The notes under the pieces: model-generated
Told to the model about the DNA's origin: nothing
Seen by the model: only the letters and a program-made list of their open reading frames with translations
Databases searched by the model: none
Made by a program: the position numbers and the translations under genes
From: Magicicada septendecula
Lineage: Eukaryota > Arthropoda > Insecta > Hemiptera > Cicadidae
Assembly: GCA_034769895.1 (NCBI GenBank)
Contig: CM068375.1
Location: 254,117,542 to 254,181,541 of the forward strand
DNA: 64,000 nucleotides
Direction of reading: 5' to 3'
Part shown: one piece after another, positions 54,739-64,000 of the stretch
How positions within the stretch are numbered: position 1 is the first letter of the stretch
How the letters are laid out: each line of letters begins with the position of its first letter

Positions 54739-55606
54739 CAGGGTGTGTCAGCTAAATCTGAACAAAATAAAATTCAATTTGAATAACGATATACTTGACT
54801 TTAGCAGTAGTTGCTTGTGGTGCTCGGGTAAGCCAGACATACGTATGTGTAAGTCACGCATAACCTCAAAATGGCCAAGTTAGTGGCATTGAATGCGGAA
54901 TACAATCAAAGAGTGGCGACATTTGAAGCGCTTTGTGCTAGATGTTTGCCGACTGAAATTATTCGGTTTTTCAAAAACCAGAGAGACTGTTTATGACATT
55001 GTACGAAAGTATGCGAACGCGGAACAGTCTGAAGAAGGTTGTGCTAACTGGAAAGACAAAGTCATTTGAGAGAGAAGACTGTAAGGACCCCAGCCATCAG
55101 TCAAAGAGCTCAAGCATTGATTTTAGAAGGTGTGTTATTTCGATAATTGTCCACCACACTTGGGGCGAGTGAAGCCATCATGCATGCGCCAATTTGCAAA
55201 AAATGGCACACTGGCGCACACAAGCCATTTAATGTAAAACTGACTTTCCGTTAACTTGAGTGCATTTTGGTCCAAGGAATTCTGGCTTCACACTAGTCCA
55301 GATTTAAACTTCTTAGATTACTATATTTGGGTATTATTTAAAGGATGTCTTAACAAGTCCAGGCACCTGAACATGGTAACACTTTAAGTTGCTGTTGAGG
55401 CAGCAATCGTTAATTTGGACAGGGAGCAACTGAAGAGAAAAGCTCAAGGTATTGATTGCAGCAAACAGGAGTTATATTGAATAACGTGGCTGAGGAAGGA
55501 TCTCTTAAGTGATGTACAAACAAATTTTTGTAAGTTCACGTTTGTATTGAATAAACAAAGTAAATTTAAAAAAAAAAACTTGTCTGGATTTAGCTGACGC
55601 ACCTTG
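54739..55606 (+). mobile_element. mariner-type DNA transposon, internally deleted
   Basis: Ends are inverted repeats of about 28 bp (left CAGGGTGTGTCAGCTAAATC; right end inverse CAAGGTGCGTCAGCTAAATC) flanked by TA on both sides (54737-54738 and 55607-55608). 868 bp instead of about 1.3 kb. Confidence 0.88.
54871..55500 (+). pseudogene. mariner-type transposase relic
   Basis: The N-terminal helix-turn-helix part starts MAKLVALNAEY, with a frameshift before the ETVYDIVRKYANAEQSEE segment. The C-terminal part retains SPDLNFLDYYIW, which holds the third catalytic acid of mariner transposases. The middle with the first two aspartates is mostly deleted and several stops are present. No active enzyme. 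Confidence 0.8.
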
Positions 55607-56294
55607 TATATATACTGTGTTGAGACAGTGGTTTTTTATCTGCCTTCAGAGGATTAATCTTGGGGGGTCTTCTTACTATATACTTATGTAAAATATATAC
55701 ATTAACAGTTGCCTTGCATTACTTATTCTCTATAGATAAAGCCAAGACCTCCTGTCAGTAAAAATCAGAAATATTAAAATTTTGAAAATGGATGCTGCAA
55801 ATTTGTTGGATGTCAGTAGTAGTTGTAACTGTTTCTTAGGTTGTTAATACAGAAAAAAAGTTTGTTATACAAATACTCAATTTTGACAATGCCATCTGAC
55901 TTTGAACCATTTGTTTTAAAGTCACCACTAAAGTTCAACTAAAAATTTTTAAGTGATTTTCTAGCAATGTCTATTTGACTACTTTTTAAACAATGTTAAT
56001 CTTGATGGTAGGAACCATTAACTGTTTTGTTCCACCTTTACAGTAGCTGATCATTCTGACCCTTCTTAGCATGTCCCACATCCCAAGATGTGGTTTAGGT
56101 TTGTGCTCCATTTAGGTTTATAAGTTCTTAGTAAGTTAGGAGCTTGGGACTTGTCAATGATCAACGTGGGTCTTTCCAGTGATTTCTGCATTTACATGAC
56201 CTCGCTCGGTTTAAATGTATTTAGTGTCATTACTCTTTCCTTCAGCTAAGGCTATTTCACCAGCACGTCCCCTCATGACAGGATAAGGATTTTA

Positions 56295-56345
56295 GCACCT
56301 GATGATAGGAACTTGTTCTCAAAACATGTTGTTTTAAGGAAACAA
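56295..56345 (+). ncRNA. hammerhead-like motif, diverged family 2 copy
   Basis: CTGATGA at 56299-56305 with helix GGAAC/GTTCT, then AAAAC where GAAAC is expected. It aligns over ~45 nt with 12145-12190. The G12 position is lost, so it is not expected to cleave. Confidence 0.3.
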
Positions 56346-57550
56346 ATTTTTTATAAACATTTTTATAAATTAAAAAAAAAAGTTATTTTTTGAGCATTAC
56401 AGTAATGTTTTTTTATAATTAATGTTACTCTATTAATATAAAGAGTGCAAAGTATTGAAGTGATTAATTTTTTTTATGTAATAAGCCTGTGGTAAAGGCT
56501 GTTTCACAAACACTGCTTATAAACTTTCCTGATGCGCAAGTATAATAAAAGCATGTTACTGTATTATGTATTTTTGTAGTAAAAGGGGAGATACTTGTAA
56601 ATTTAAGTGAGAAGACTATCCAATTTCATCACAGTACAGTGTATTACAATTGATAGAACTGATTCTACTAATATGCACAGTACAACTACAGTAACTACAC
56701 CGACTGTACAGTACTCAGCTTCCAGACAATACAAGTTTCAAACACATTTTTGGGAACGGATTATGTTAAAAAATCAGGAACTCCTGTTTAGTTGCTGCTG
56801 TAGAATTAAACGAATCTTAAAAAGAAAATTACAGGAATTCATTTTTAGAATTTGATAATGCATTTATGAGTGTATGCTCGTGTGTGTGTGTGATAAGTTA
56901 GTCTTCATTTCATGGCTAATAAACAGTTGGTATTGCTGTTCAATGAAGTTACATCATTCAGCTTATTAAGTATTACCAAATTTTAGATTAGAGATCCCAG
57001 AGAAGCATACTAAAGTCTGTAAAATGAATGGTGGCGGTTGGGACAGGGCGACTTTCACCCTCACAAACACACACGCAGTGAATTATACCTGGCCCTTGAT
57101 GGCCGCCGTGACTCACATACTGGACATTTCTAAGCGCATGAGCATTTTTTTTACTGTGCTAAAAATTGTAAAACAGTTATTGTTTTTGAATTCTGCACAA
57201 AATTCTAAGAAAAATGATACCAAACAACAACTATCAACAAGTTGACATTAATTTAAAATGTTAATGTTTAAGTTTGCTTGTTTGTGGTTACATTTTCTTA
57301 ATTCTATGCTTAATGAGTTATGCTTATTCTTAGTTCTTATACAAATATTAATATCACCAATTATGATTGTAGGGTAGTCGCATTCTGTGATATATTCTCA
57401 AAATCATTTTAAAAATTGTTATCGGTTTGTTTGCATTGACGATAAATGTCATACAAGGAAAGGTTAAAGCTATTATTACTAAGATTAAAACTATTGGTAA
57501 CATGAATAATTTTGGCTGTAGGAAGTAGGATTTATTGTTACCTGTAATAG

Positions 57551-58010
57551 TGTTACGAGAAGCCTACCGAACAACCCATAACATTCTCCACTCCCCCGTC
57601 CAGTGTGGCAGCTGTGCATCATTCAACTACATGATTCTAGTGAGTTCCAAGAACACTTGAGGTACTACGCATTAAGCCGCTGGCGTCGTAAGGAGGCAAA
57701 GCTGTACTGCACCTCTCCAGGGCCTATATAAAGCCATAGCAGGCGGATTGTCAAGTTAGTTACGTGAGCGATTTTGGCTAGTGCGGATTGAGTGCGTCGA
57801 AGTGAAGTAGTATTGTGTTAATAATTGTGTGAAACTCTATTAATTAGACATTGTTATTGCGTGTGGACAGATCTAGCTGGAAATATTGTACGAGTTTATT
57901 ATAAACTGTTTAACTGTGAAAATTAAAGCTGGTGATTAGTGACTTAATTGGTGTCTTGTACTTATTTTGTTTCCACTGTACCTACGACGATCAAGTAGAC
58001 CGTTGTAACA
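57551..58010 (+). repeat. Gypsy-3 5' LTR
   Basis: 460 bp with a cctatataaagcc TATA-like segment near 57724. Followed by gTGGTGTCAAAACTTGG, a candidate primer-binding site. Confidence 0.85.
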
Positions 58011-58090
58011 GTGGTGTCAAAACTTGGATAGAACGGTTAACAGTGGACACTTTGTACAAGACTAGTGTAATTCGTAATTAATCGGTAAAC

Positions 58091-59191
58091 AATGGATGCC
58101 AGTCAGATGATAGAATAATTCCAAACAATGCTACTGCAGATCGAGGAACGACGTTGACAAGAGGCGGCAGAAAAGGAAAAACGACTGGATCAGAAGAAAT
58201 GGAAGCAGCAGAGGAACAACAAAAAGCACTAATGGAAGAATGACTAAAAGAAAAACGTAAACGTGAAAATGAAACACCAGAGAGACGGCAAAAAGAAGAA
58301 TTTAGTCATCAAGCAGATGGCGTTAAGGCGTTCGTACATGAGAATACTACTGAAAAATTCGTCCTGTTATGAGGTGAGCTGAACAAACAAGTTGACAGAA
58401 TATCTGAAATAGAAAAAATCTGTCAACTATAAAAACAAGTATGTCAAGTTTAGAAGATTCTATTGCAATTCAATAAAACAAATTAAAAAGTAATTAGAAC
58501 ATTTAGCATAGGAAATACTTGATAAAGAAAGACCATCAATGCTGATGCAATAAAACAAATTAAAAAGGAATTAGAACATTTAGCAAAGGAAATACTTGAT
58601 AAAGAAAGACCATCAATGCTGATGAAGATTCAAAATATCAGAGAAATCAAACTGTAGTAAGGCCAGTTTTTGCAAAGGCCCCAGCGTTTGATGAAAGTAC
58701 TCATTGGGCTTATATTCGCCAATTTGAAGCTGCCGCTTTGCTTAAATAAATGGACGGAAGAAGAGAAAGGACTTTCAGTAATTCTTGCTTTAAAAGGGCC
58801 TGCCGCAAAACTAATACAGAAAGTGCCATCTGACAGTCAGAACGTCTATGCCGAATTAACTAAAGCTCTGGAATTACGGTACGGTGACCAGCATTTATGC
58901 GAAGTGTACCGTTAACAACTTAAAGCAAGGCGACAGCGTTCAGGGGAGAGCCTTCAAGAGTTTGAAGCGAATGTCGACCGACTGACAAGATTGGCTTATT
59001 CCGAAGAATCGGAGGACTTCCGGAAGTGGATTTCTCTCATGTTTATTGACGGTATCAGAGATAGTCAGTTACAACAGGTGTTAAGAATGGCACGGCATGA
59101 TAATAAATCAGCCACTCTTGTTCATACCAGTTTAAGAAGTCAGCAGCGCAACAACGATCTTTCGAACCAAAGGATAAAGACAGAAGACTGA
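58091..59191 (+). pseudogene. Gypsy-3 gag relic
   Basis: Starts MDASQMIE then TAA. Several further stops and frame changes follow in a charged coiled-coil region. Recognisable capsid-like segments are PAFDESTHWAYIRQFEAAAL (58679 on), ILALKGPAAKLIQKVP, LELRYGDQHL, then SGESLQEFEANVDRLTRLAY and FIDGIRDSQLQQVLRMARHD. This is a Ty3/Gypsy-type Gag broken by at least four lesions. Confidence 0.85.
58471..58624. repeat. 77-bp tandem duplication inside Gypsy-3 gag
   Basis: Two copies of caataaaacaaattaaaaag... with a period of 77 bp and a few differences, shifting the gag frame. Confidence 0.9.
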
Positions 59192-59193
59192 AG

Positions 59194-59583
59194 TGTTACA
59201 ACTGTGGGAAACGTGGTCATCTACAGGTAGACTGTTGGGAGAAGAAAATGCCGAGAGAAGGGAGTGATCGCACCAATTGTAGAATTAAAGCCCCAGAACA
59301 GCACACAGTTTCCACACTACATAAGACTAGTGGAAACCTGATTGTTACTGGATTTGCGGAAGGTAAACAAACATCATTTACAGTTGAAATGGGCGCTACA
59401 GTGTCTATTTTGCACCCTGACTTAATCAGCAACCGACGGCCTCAAATTAGCTCTCGTACAATACAGACTGTGACTGGAAGCCCCGTCAATGTGTTAGGAA
59501 AGATAGACGTACGTGTATGCCTGGGTCTTCTTGAGTTTAACCACCAAATGCTCGTTGCAGACATTGTCGATGAAGTGATTCTT
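59194..59583 (+). pseudogene. Gypsy-3 CCHC knuckle and protease relic
   Basis: CYNCGKRGHLQVDC (59194 on) is a canonical CX2CX4HX4C knuckle. It is in frame with the protease segment TSFTVEMGATVSIL, where the catalytic D-T/S-G is changed to E-M-G, so the protease is dead. The frame is broken at 59584 by a 166-bp insertion and homology resumes after it (LGTDIMNAYRF). Confidence 0.8.
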
Positions 59584-59749
59584 TTAATGAAGAAAGTTGT
59601 GTTAGTGGTTAAAATCACAAGCAGAATTATCACTGTTGTACACCACTATATCCGATCTGAGTCATTTCCGATCTGACAATGAGCTGTGAAGCTTGAAAGC
59701 GCTAATCGGAATAATTTTTATATAGTGGTGTGCAACAGTGATAATTCTG
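59584..59749. mobile_element. 166-bp fold-back insertion with 12-bp target duplication
   Basis: Inserted in the protease region and flanked by gaagtgattctt on both sides (59572-59583 and 59750-59761). Inside, cagaattatcactgttgtac (59621 on) pairs with gtgcaacagtgataattctg (59730 on), with a further ccgat/atcgg pair. MITE-like or retroposed hairpin; family unknown. Confidence 0.7.
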
Positions 59750-59761
59750 GAAGTGATTCTT

Positions 59762-60365
59762 GGCACGGACATTATGAATGCCTACAGATTCGTTGTGGAC
59801 TTAAAGAGAGAATGTCCTGAGGGTCGGCCAAGAAAAGGTAAATCTTTGCATGGCTAAAATGACAAGGTCTACCAACCATTCGATTAAGCAAGTGGCATTG
59901 GCCGAAGAAGAATTCAACAAGTCTGGTCAAGAGGAACCTTTCCTATTCCAGGCAGAAATGGAAGAAGAAATAGCAGAGGAAGTACAAATACGTGAAACGG
60001 CAAAAGGACTGACTGGAAAGCCAACTATGGGTGTCAAGGAAAACCCCTTGTTTGTTCGTGAGTTAATAGAAGCGCCCAGGGGAAAACTTGCTGAAGATGA
60101 AGTTACGCAAGAGGTTGTTGACGAGAACCGAACAGACTTGGATCAGCCAGTGGTGTTTAGATCATCAATACATGACGCAATGGGAGTGATTCCAACAAAA
60201 CTACCGGTTGCGTGGAAGACTCGTATTCCTGGGAATTTGATGTTCGGATCACACGAGACTGAATCCAAAGAACAAGCAAGGACATTTACCTAGATCGCCT
60301 GGCCAAGTATTACTTCAGAGACGGTTTGCTAGTTCGGGACGAACAGGCTCAAGGAGGAGGCAGAG
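59762..60365 (+). pseudogene. Gypsy-3 post-protease remnant
   Basis: Protease homology continues for ~10 codons. A 148-codon frame (59850-60293) follows without recognised domains (acidic, EEEIAEEVQIRE), then a stop and LDRLAKYYFRDGLLVRDEQ. An internal deletion has joined the pre-RT linker to the pre-integrase linker. It ends at a purine-rich gctcaaggaggaggcaga, the likely polypurine tract. Confidence 0.6.
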
Positions 60366-60800
60366 TTACGAGAAGCCTACCGAACAACCCAGAACATTCT
60401 CCCCCCCCCCCCCCCCCCGTGTAGTGTGGCAGCTGTACATCAAGAACACTTGAGATACTACGCATTAAGCCGCCGGCATCGTGCTGTAAGGAGGCAAAGC
60501 TGTACTGCACCTCTCCTATATAAAGCTATAGCAGGCGGATTGTCAAGTTAGTTACATGAGCGATTTGGGCGAGTGCGGATTGAGTGCATCGAAGTGAAGT
60601 AGTATTGTGTTAATAATTGTGTGAACTCTATTAATTAGACATTGTTATTCCGTGTGGACAAATCTAGCTGGAAATATTGTACAAGTTAATTATAAATTGT
60701 TTAACTGTGAAAATTAAAGCTGGTGATTAGTGACTTAATTGGTGTCTTGTACTTATTTTGTTTCCACTGTACCTATGACGATCAAGTAGACCGTCGTAAG
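60365..60800 (+). repeat. Gypsy-3 3' LTR
   Basis: About 436 bp, terminal bases mutated (AGTTAC instead of TGTTAC, GTAAG instead of GTAACA). Confidence 0.85.
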
Positions 60801-63800
60801 AATAGTATGTATGTCTAATTTGTATACATATTGTTTATTTACGACTGTCCGTCTTATCGTAAACGTGTCTATGTGTAATGGATGTAGCGTGTCTTACCAA
60901 TCCGTCGTCGCTTTGGAACGTAACTTACGTTGAGTGTGTTCGTCGTAAATGTACGAATAACCAGGTATCGAAGTCCTTACCTGTTGTTCACTAGGGGTGT
61001 GAAAATCCCGGGTGGCGCCAAATTGTTTACTTAAAACAATTAAAAGAAATTATGAATGTATGACAAGCGCAGCTCAGGCGGTGTGGAGAATTCAATTTGT
61101 TCCCGCCTTAACTCAGCCGTCTGAATCGGGCCAGTAGTTCGTTGCGCTGGCTATGTGAGTGCTTGCCGTGAATACTAACTGTTCTCTAAAATGTACACAA
61201 ATTATTATACACCATCCTAATGAAATTACAACACAGTGGTTACACTCAGTACTTGTTTATTATATGTATATTATTAATTATTCAGGTTAATACAAATTAT
61301 GTTTTCTTTTGTAATAGAGTTGCACCGGTAATTTATATGAGACAAAATCTCTGGGTTTGACAAATCGATCTTTGAACGTAACAGACAAACAATAATGGCG
61401 TCTGTCGAAGTCGTATACAAAAGTTTTCGTTCAATCGTCTTGGATTCTTGTGATTACGTTGAAAGGATTATTAATGATTACAACAATAAAAATACACAAC
61501 CTTGCATCAGATATACTTATATAATATAATGTGTAGTTATAACGTGTTCTTGGAGTGTAGTAAAAGTGTTTCAAAATTTCGTAAACTAACAACAGGTTAA
61601 CTTCACAAGTTGACAAATTTTCAGTGTCTTAGTTTTTTATTTTAATCTTTGAAAGAAATTATGTGCAGTTTAGTGAGATTTCAGATTACTGTGAGAAATC
61701 TTAAAAGTGAGTTTATTCGGAAATTTGGGTAATTTAAATGATAGACTGGGTAACATGTCAGTAGACTGGTAGTACCCAGTTGATCTGGTCAAAATGAATT
61801 AGGCTGCAATCATATTTAATTTTCAATTGTCTAGGGCAGGGCGTCTGGCATCTTTTTCAAATTAATCGTGGCAATTTATTCGTTTCTTTTTTATTCCTGT
61901 CGAAGACATCAATTAAATGGTTTCAGTCCTCGTCTGCTTCCTTCTTGTTCATTTGCGATAATTTCGTTTACTATTTTTATGTTTTAAATTAGAATTTTAA
62001 TTGTTCAAGATTTGGCGTCTATTCAGCAAGAGCGTCACATTACAAGTAAAGAAATCTAACGGTAAATTCGTAACCAAACATCTGTCGTCATGGTTACCAA
62101 TTAATTGTGATTGGTTAATTTTGACTTATACCCATTGTTATCAAATTTGAATTTTTATTCAAAATAGCTGCATCTCTTCTGATTGCTTATATTCTTCGGT
62201 CTTCTTCCCTACGTATTAAATATTATCACTACTGTTATTATTTCCTTTCAAAGATTATTTTGATATCCCTTAAGGTCAGGTTCTTAAAAATATTAATGTT
62301 TGTACACATATTTTAATATTTGGTAATTACATTTCTCCTTTAATTTAATTCCTTATTCTAACATATTTCTTTTAAAATGATTTGCAACTTATTCTTGGCT
62401 TTTTACTCGCCTTGAGTTTGTTCATTTCCTAGTGGATTTTATACAATTTGCAGTTATTTGTTATTGACAGTTAGGCATTTCCTAGGCCTAAGTAGCCATT
62501 GATTATTTTTACCTATTTTATACAAATTATCTTTCATTTTACTACAAAATGTTTTGTTTTGGTATTATAATTGATTCGTTTATTGGTTATTGTGTCTTGA
62601 ATTTGTTTGTGTACTGATTATATGTCAATATTATTTTCTATATTTTGGCTTGTCAATCATTTCCTAACTGATTTTCTAGTGTTTATTATTTCTGAATTGA
62701 TTCATTTGCTTATTTATTTAACTTGCCATTGTCAACAATATGGCTATTATTTACTATTCTTTAATACATAAAATATAACAACTAGGCCTATGGACTGTAT
62801 GCTTCCTTCAGCCATAGCCTATTCATAAATTTAAATGAACAATTCTTTACCAGTTATTAGGTACTGTTGGTTTAACATACATTTCATTACTTTACTATTA
62901 TTTTGGGTGAGAAACATCATCACTCCTTTCAAACTTACTTAATCTATTATCCCTTATGACATAGGGTGTTTATTGATTGCATTCTTAATTTCTTATTTCT
63001 TTACTATTCTCTTTCTCCAATCCATGATAACACAAACTGTTTACCTTACATGGGCTTCCCCCTTTTAATTACAATTGTATTCAATTAAACTTTAACAATA
63101 AGATTTTTTTTAAATTAATACTGTTATCATCACTCTTCAGTGTTCATTACTTCTTAATTAATTGTTTACATCTAATCTAAATACTATTTTTTATTACCAT
63201 TAACTATATAATTCTTATAAGTTCACTATTAAATCATTTAGTGTTTTATCATTGATTTCCTAAGTGTTTACTTATCTATTACTATTTTTTATCATATTAT
63301 CTTTTACAATATCCTTTTTTATTCAGCACTTTCACTTTTAACTAATTAGTGTTTATCGCTAATTCACTCATTATTTTGGGGTATTTACACTTTCACTATT
63401 GGCACTTCTTAAACCTTTTATTTTAAGTGTTTATTAGTGGGTAATCCCTATTATTATTTTTTTTTGTCACTTAGTTACTTTCAGTATATTTCTCACTATC
63501 TCTCTCTTTCTTTACAAATATTATTTATATCTAATAAGTTCATGTCTTTCTAGATTTCTTACTTACATATACTACTAATTCTTGGGTTAGTGTATTTTTA
63601 TTTATCGGGGTTGAAACTGTCTTTATTTACTGCAAATAGATATCTTACTCTTACCTTTCGGGATAGGGTCCAAAGTCATACCGACGAAAACAGCTGCAAA
63701 CAGGGTTATTTAGGTTGGCGTTACGAAATATAATAACACAGTTTATTATGGCTAAAATAACTTACTTGGATTTTATTTGATGAAATTATATAAAGTTTTA

Positions 63801-64000
63801 CAGCTATGCAATAACGTGGTTGATTACACTACATTGATCAAAAGTTTCTCTAGTTTCCTGTTATATGGAAATCACATGTAAAGTATCGATATATCTGAAT
63901 AAAAAATTCTTACAATTACTATATTTTTATGACTACAACAAGGTTTTAAAATGTTTAGTGCCCAGTACTTTGTCTCACGCACTCATTCATACTTTTTACA
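60801..64000. other. AT-rich interval, possible LTR-element edge at 61000-61024
   Basis: No supported coding sequence. On the minus strand, GTAAACA then ATT then TGGCGCCACCCGGGATTTTC (61021-61002) looks like an LTR end followed by a primer-binding site. If so, an LTR extends rightward from 61024, but I could not find its other end or a second copy. 61800-63680 is T-rich and low in features. Confidence 0.35.

Larger units (their letters stand above)
57551..60800 (+). mobile_element. decayed Gypsy-like LTR element with RT and integrase deleted (Gypsy-3)
   Basis: LTRs 57551-58010 (TGTTAC...GTAACA) and about 60365-60800, with target duplication AATAG (57546-57550 and 60801-60805). The right LTR has a 26-bp deletion, other indels and a run of about 19 C. 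The interior goes from a gag relic through CCHC and protease to a segment (LAKYYFRDGLLV) resembling the region before integrase. RT, RNase H and the integrase core are missing. Confidence 0.88.
54568..64000 (+). other. IDH3A intron after exon d (more than 9.4 kb)
   Basis: GT at 54568. Contains the mariner relic and the Gypsy-3 element. 55609-57545 is AT-rich without recognised genes apart from a diverged hammerhead-like segment at 56299. That the gene continues past the window is inferred from the missing C-terminal third. Confidence 0.75.

Noticed and set aside
57024..57245. 73-codon open frame near 57 kb
   Set aside because: No homology recognised, no conserved context, and it lies in intron sequence.

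Overview
The window is animal nuclear DNA, almost certainly from an insect (a large-genome, TE-rich lineage; polyneopteran is a guess from the TE mix, not shown). The only host gene I can support is the mitochondrial NAD-dependent isocitrate dehydrogenase alpha subunit (IDH3A-like), on the + strand. It is present as four internal exons (18083-18208, 29523-29695, 31860-32123, 54318-54567) with matching splice sites and phases. The first coding exon and the last exons lie outside the window or were not recognised. Introns are about 11.3 kb, 2.2 kb, 22.2 kb and more than 9.4 kb, mostly because of transposon insertions.

Layout. 1-7.5 kb: arrays of a ~160-bp satellite in +, then -, then + orientation, with spacer modules related to Penelope-element termini. 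7.5-8.1 kb: a dispersed repeat with an inverted partner at 21.5-21.9 kb. 8.3-10.2 kb: a 5'-truncated Penelope-like element (RT plus GIY-YIG endonuclease, - strand) whose stop codon lies inside a hammerhead-ribozyme-like core. 10.2-10.8 kb: more satellite. 10.84-12.34 kb and 15.43-16.93 kb: two copies of a segmental duplication carrying a second Penelope-like relic and the edge of a BEL LTR. 14.0-15.5 kb: truncated BEL/Pao copy. 18.1 kb: IDH3A exon. 22.2-27.0 kb: internally deleted Gypsy-like element inserted in the satellite-spacer module. 29.5-32.1 kb: two IDH3A exons. 33.4-52.8 kb: a nearly intact young Gypsy element (- strand, 1.16-kb LTRs, 4-bp target duplication) containing a full-length BEL/Pao element (+ strand, 454-bp LTRs, 5-bp target duplication) and a tRNA-derived SINE with a perfect 14-bp target duplication across the Gypsy pol stop codon. 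54.3 kb: IDH3A exon. 54.7-55.6 kb: deleted mariner-type transposon. 57.6-60.8 kb: decayed, internally deleted Gypsy element. 60.8-64 kb: AT-rich DNA without recognisable genes.

Most notable signals, all in the 19-kb Gypsy: (1) its Gag carries a RanBP2-type zinc finger where a CCHC knuckle is expected; (2) the Gag frame ends in a textbook -1 frameshift signal (GGGAAAC, 7-nt spacer, H-type pseudoknot) leading into a third-frame linker and then, after another -1 step, into Pol. Others: hammerhead-like motifs attached to Penelope-derived modules; a BEL leader in which the candidate primer-binding segment is tandemly repeated four times; and a nested BEL whose LTRs look older than those of its host, probably because of CpG decay.
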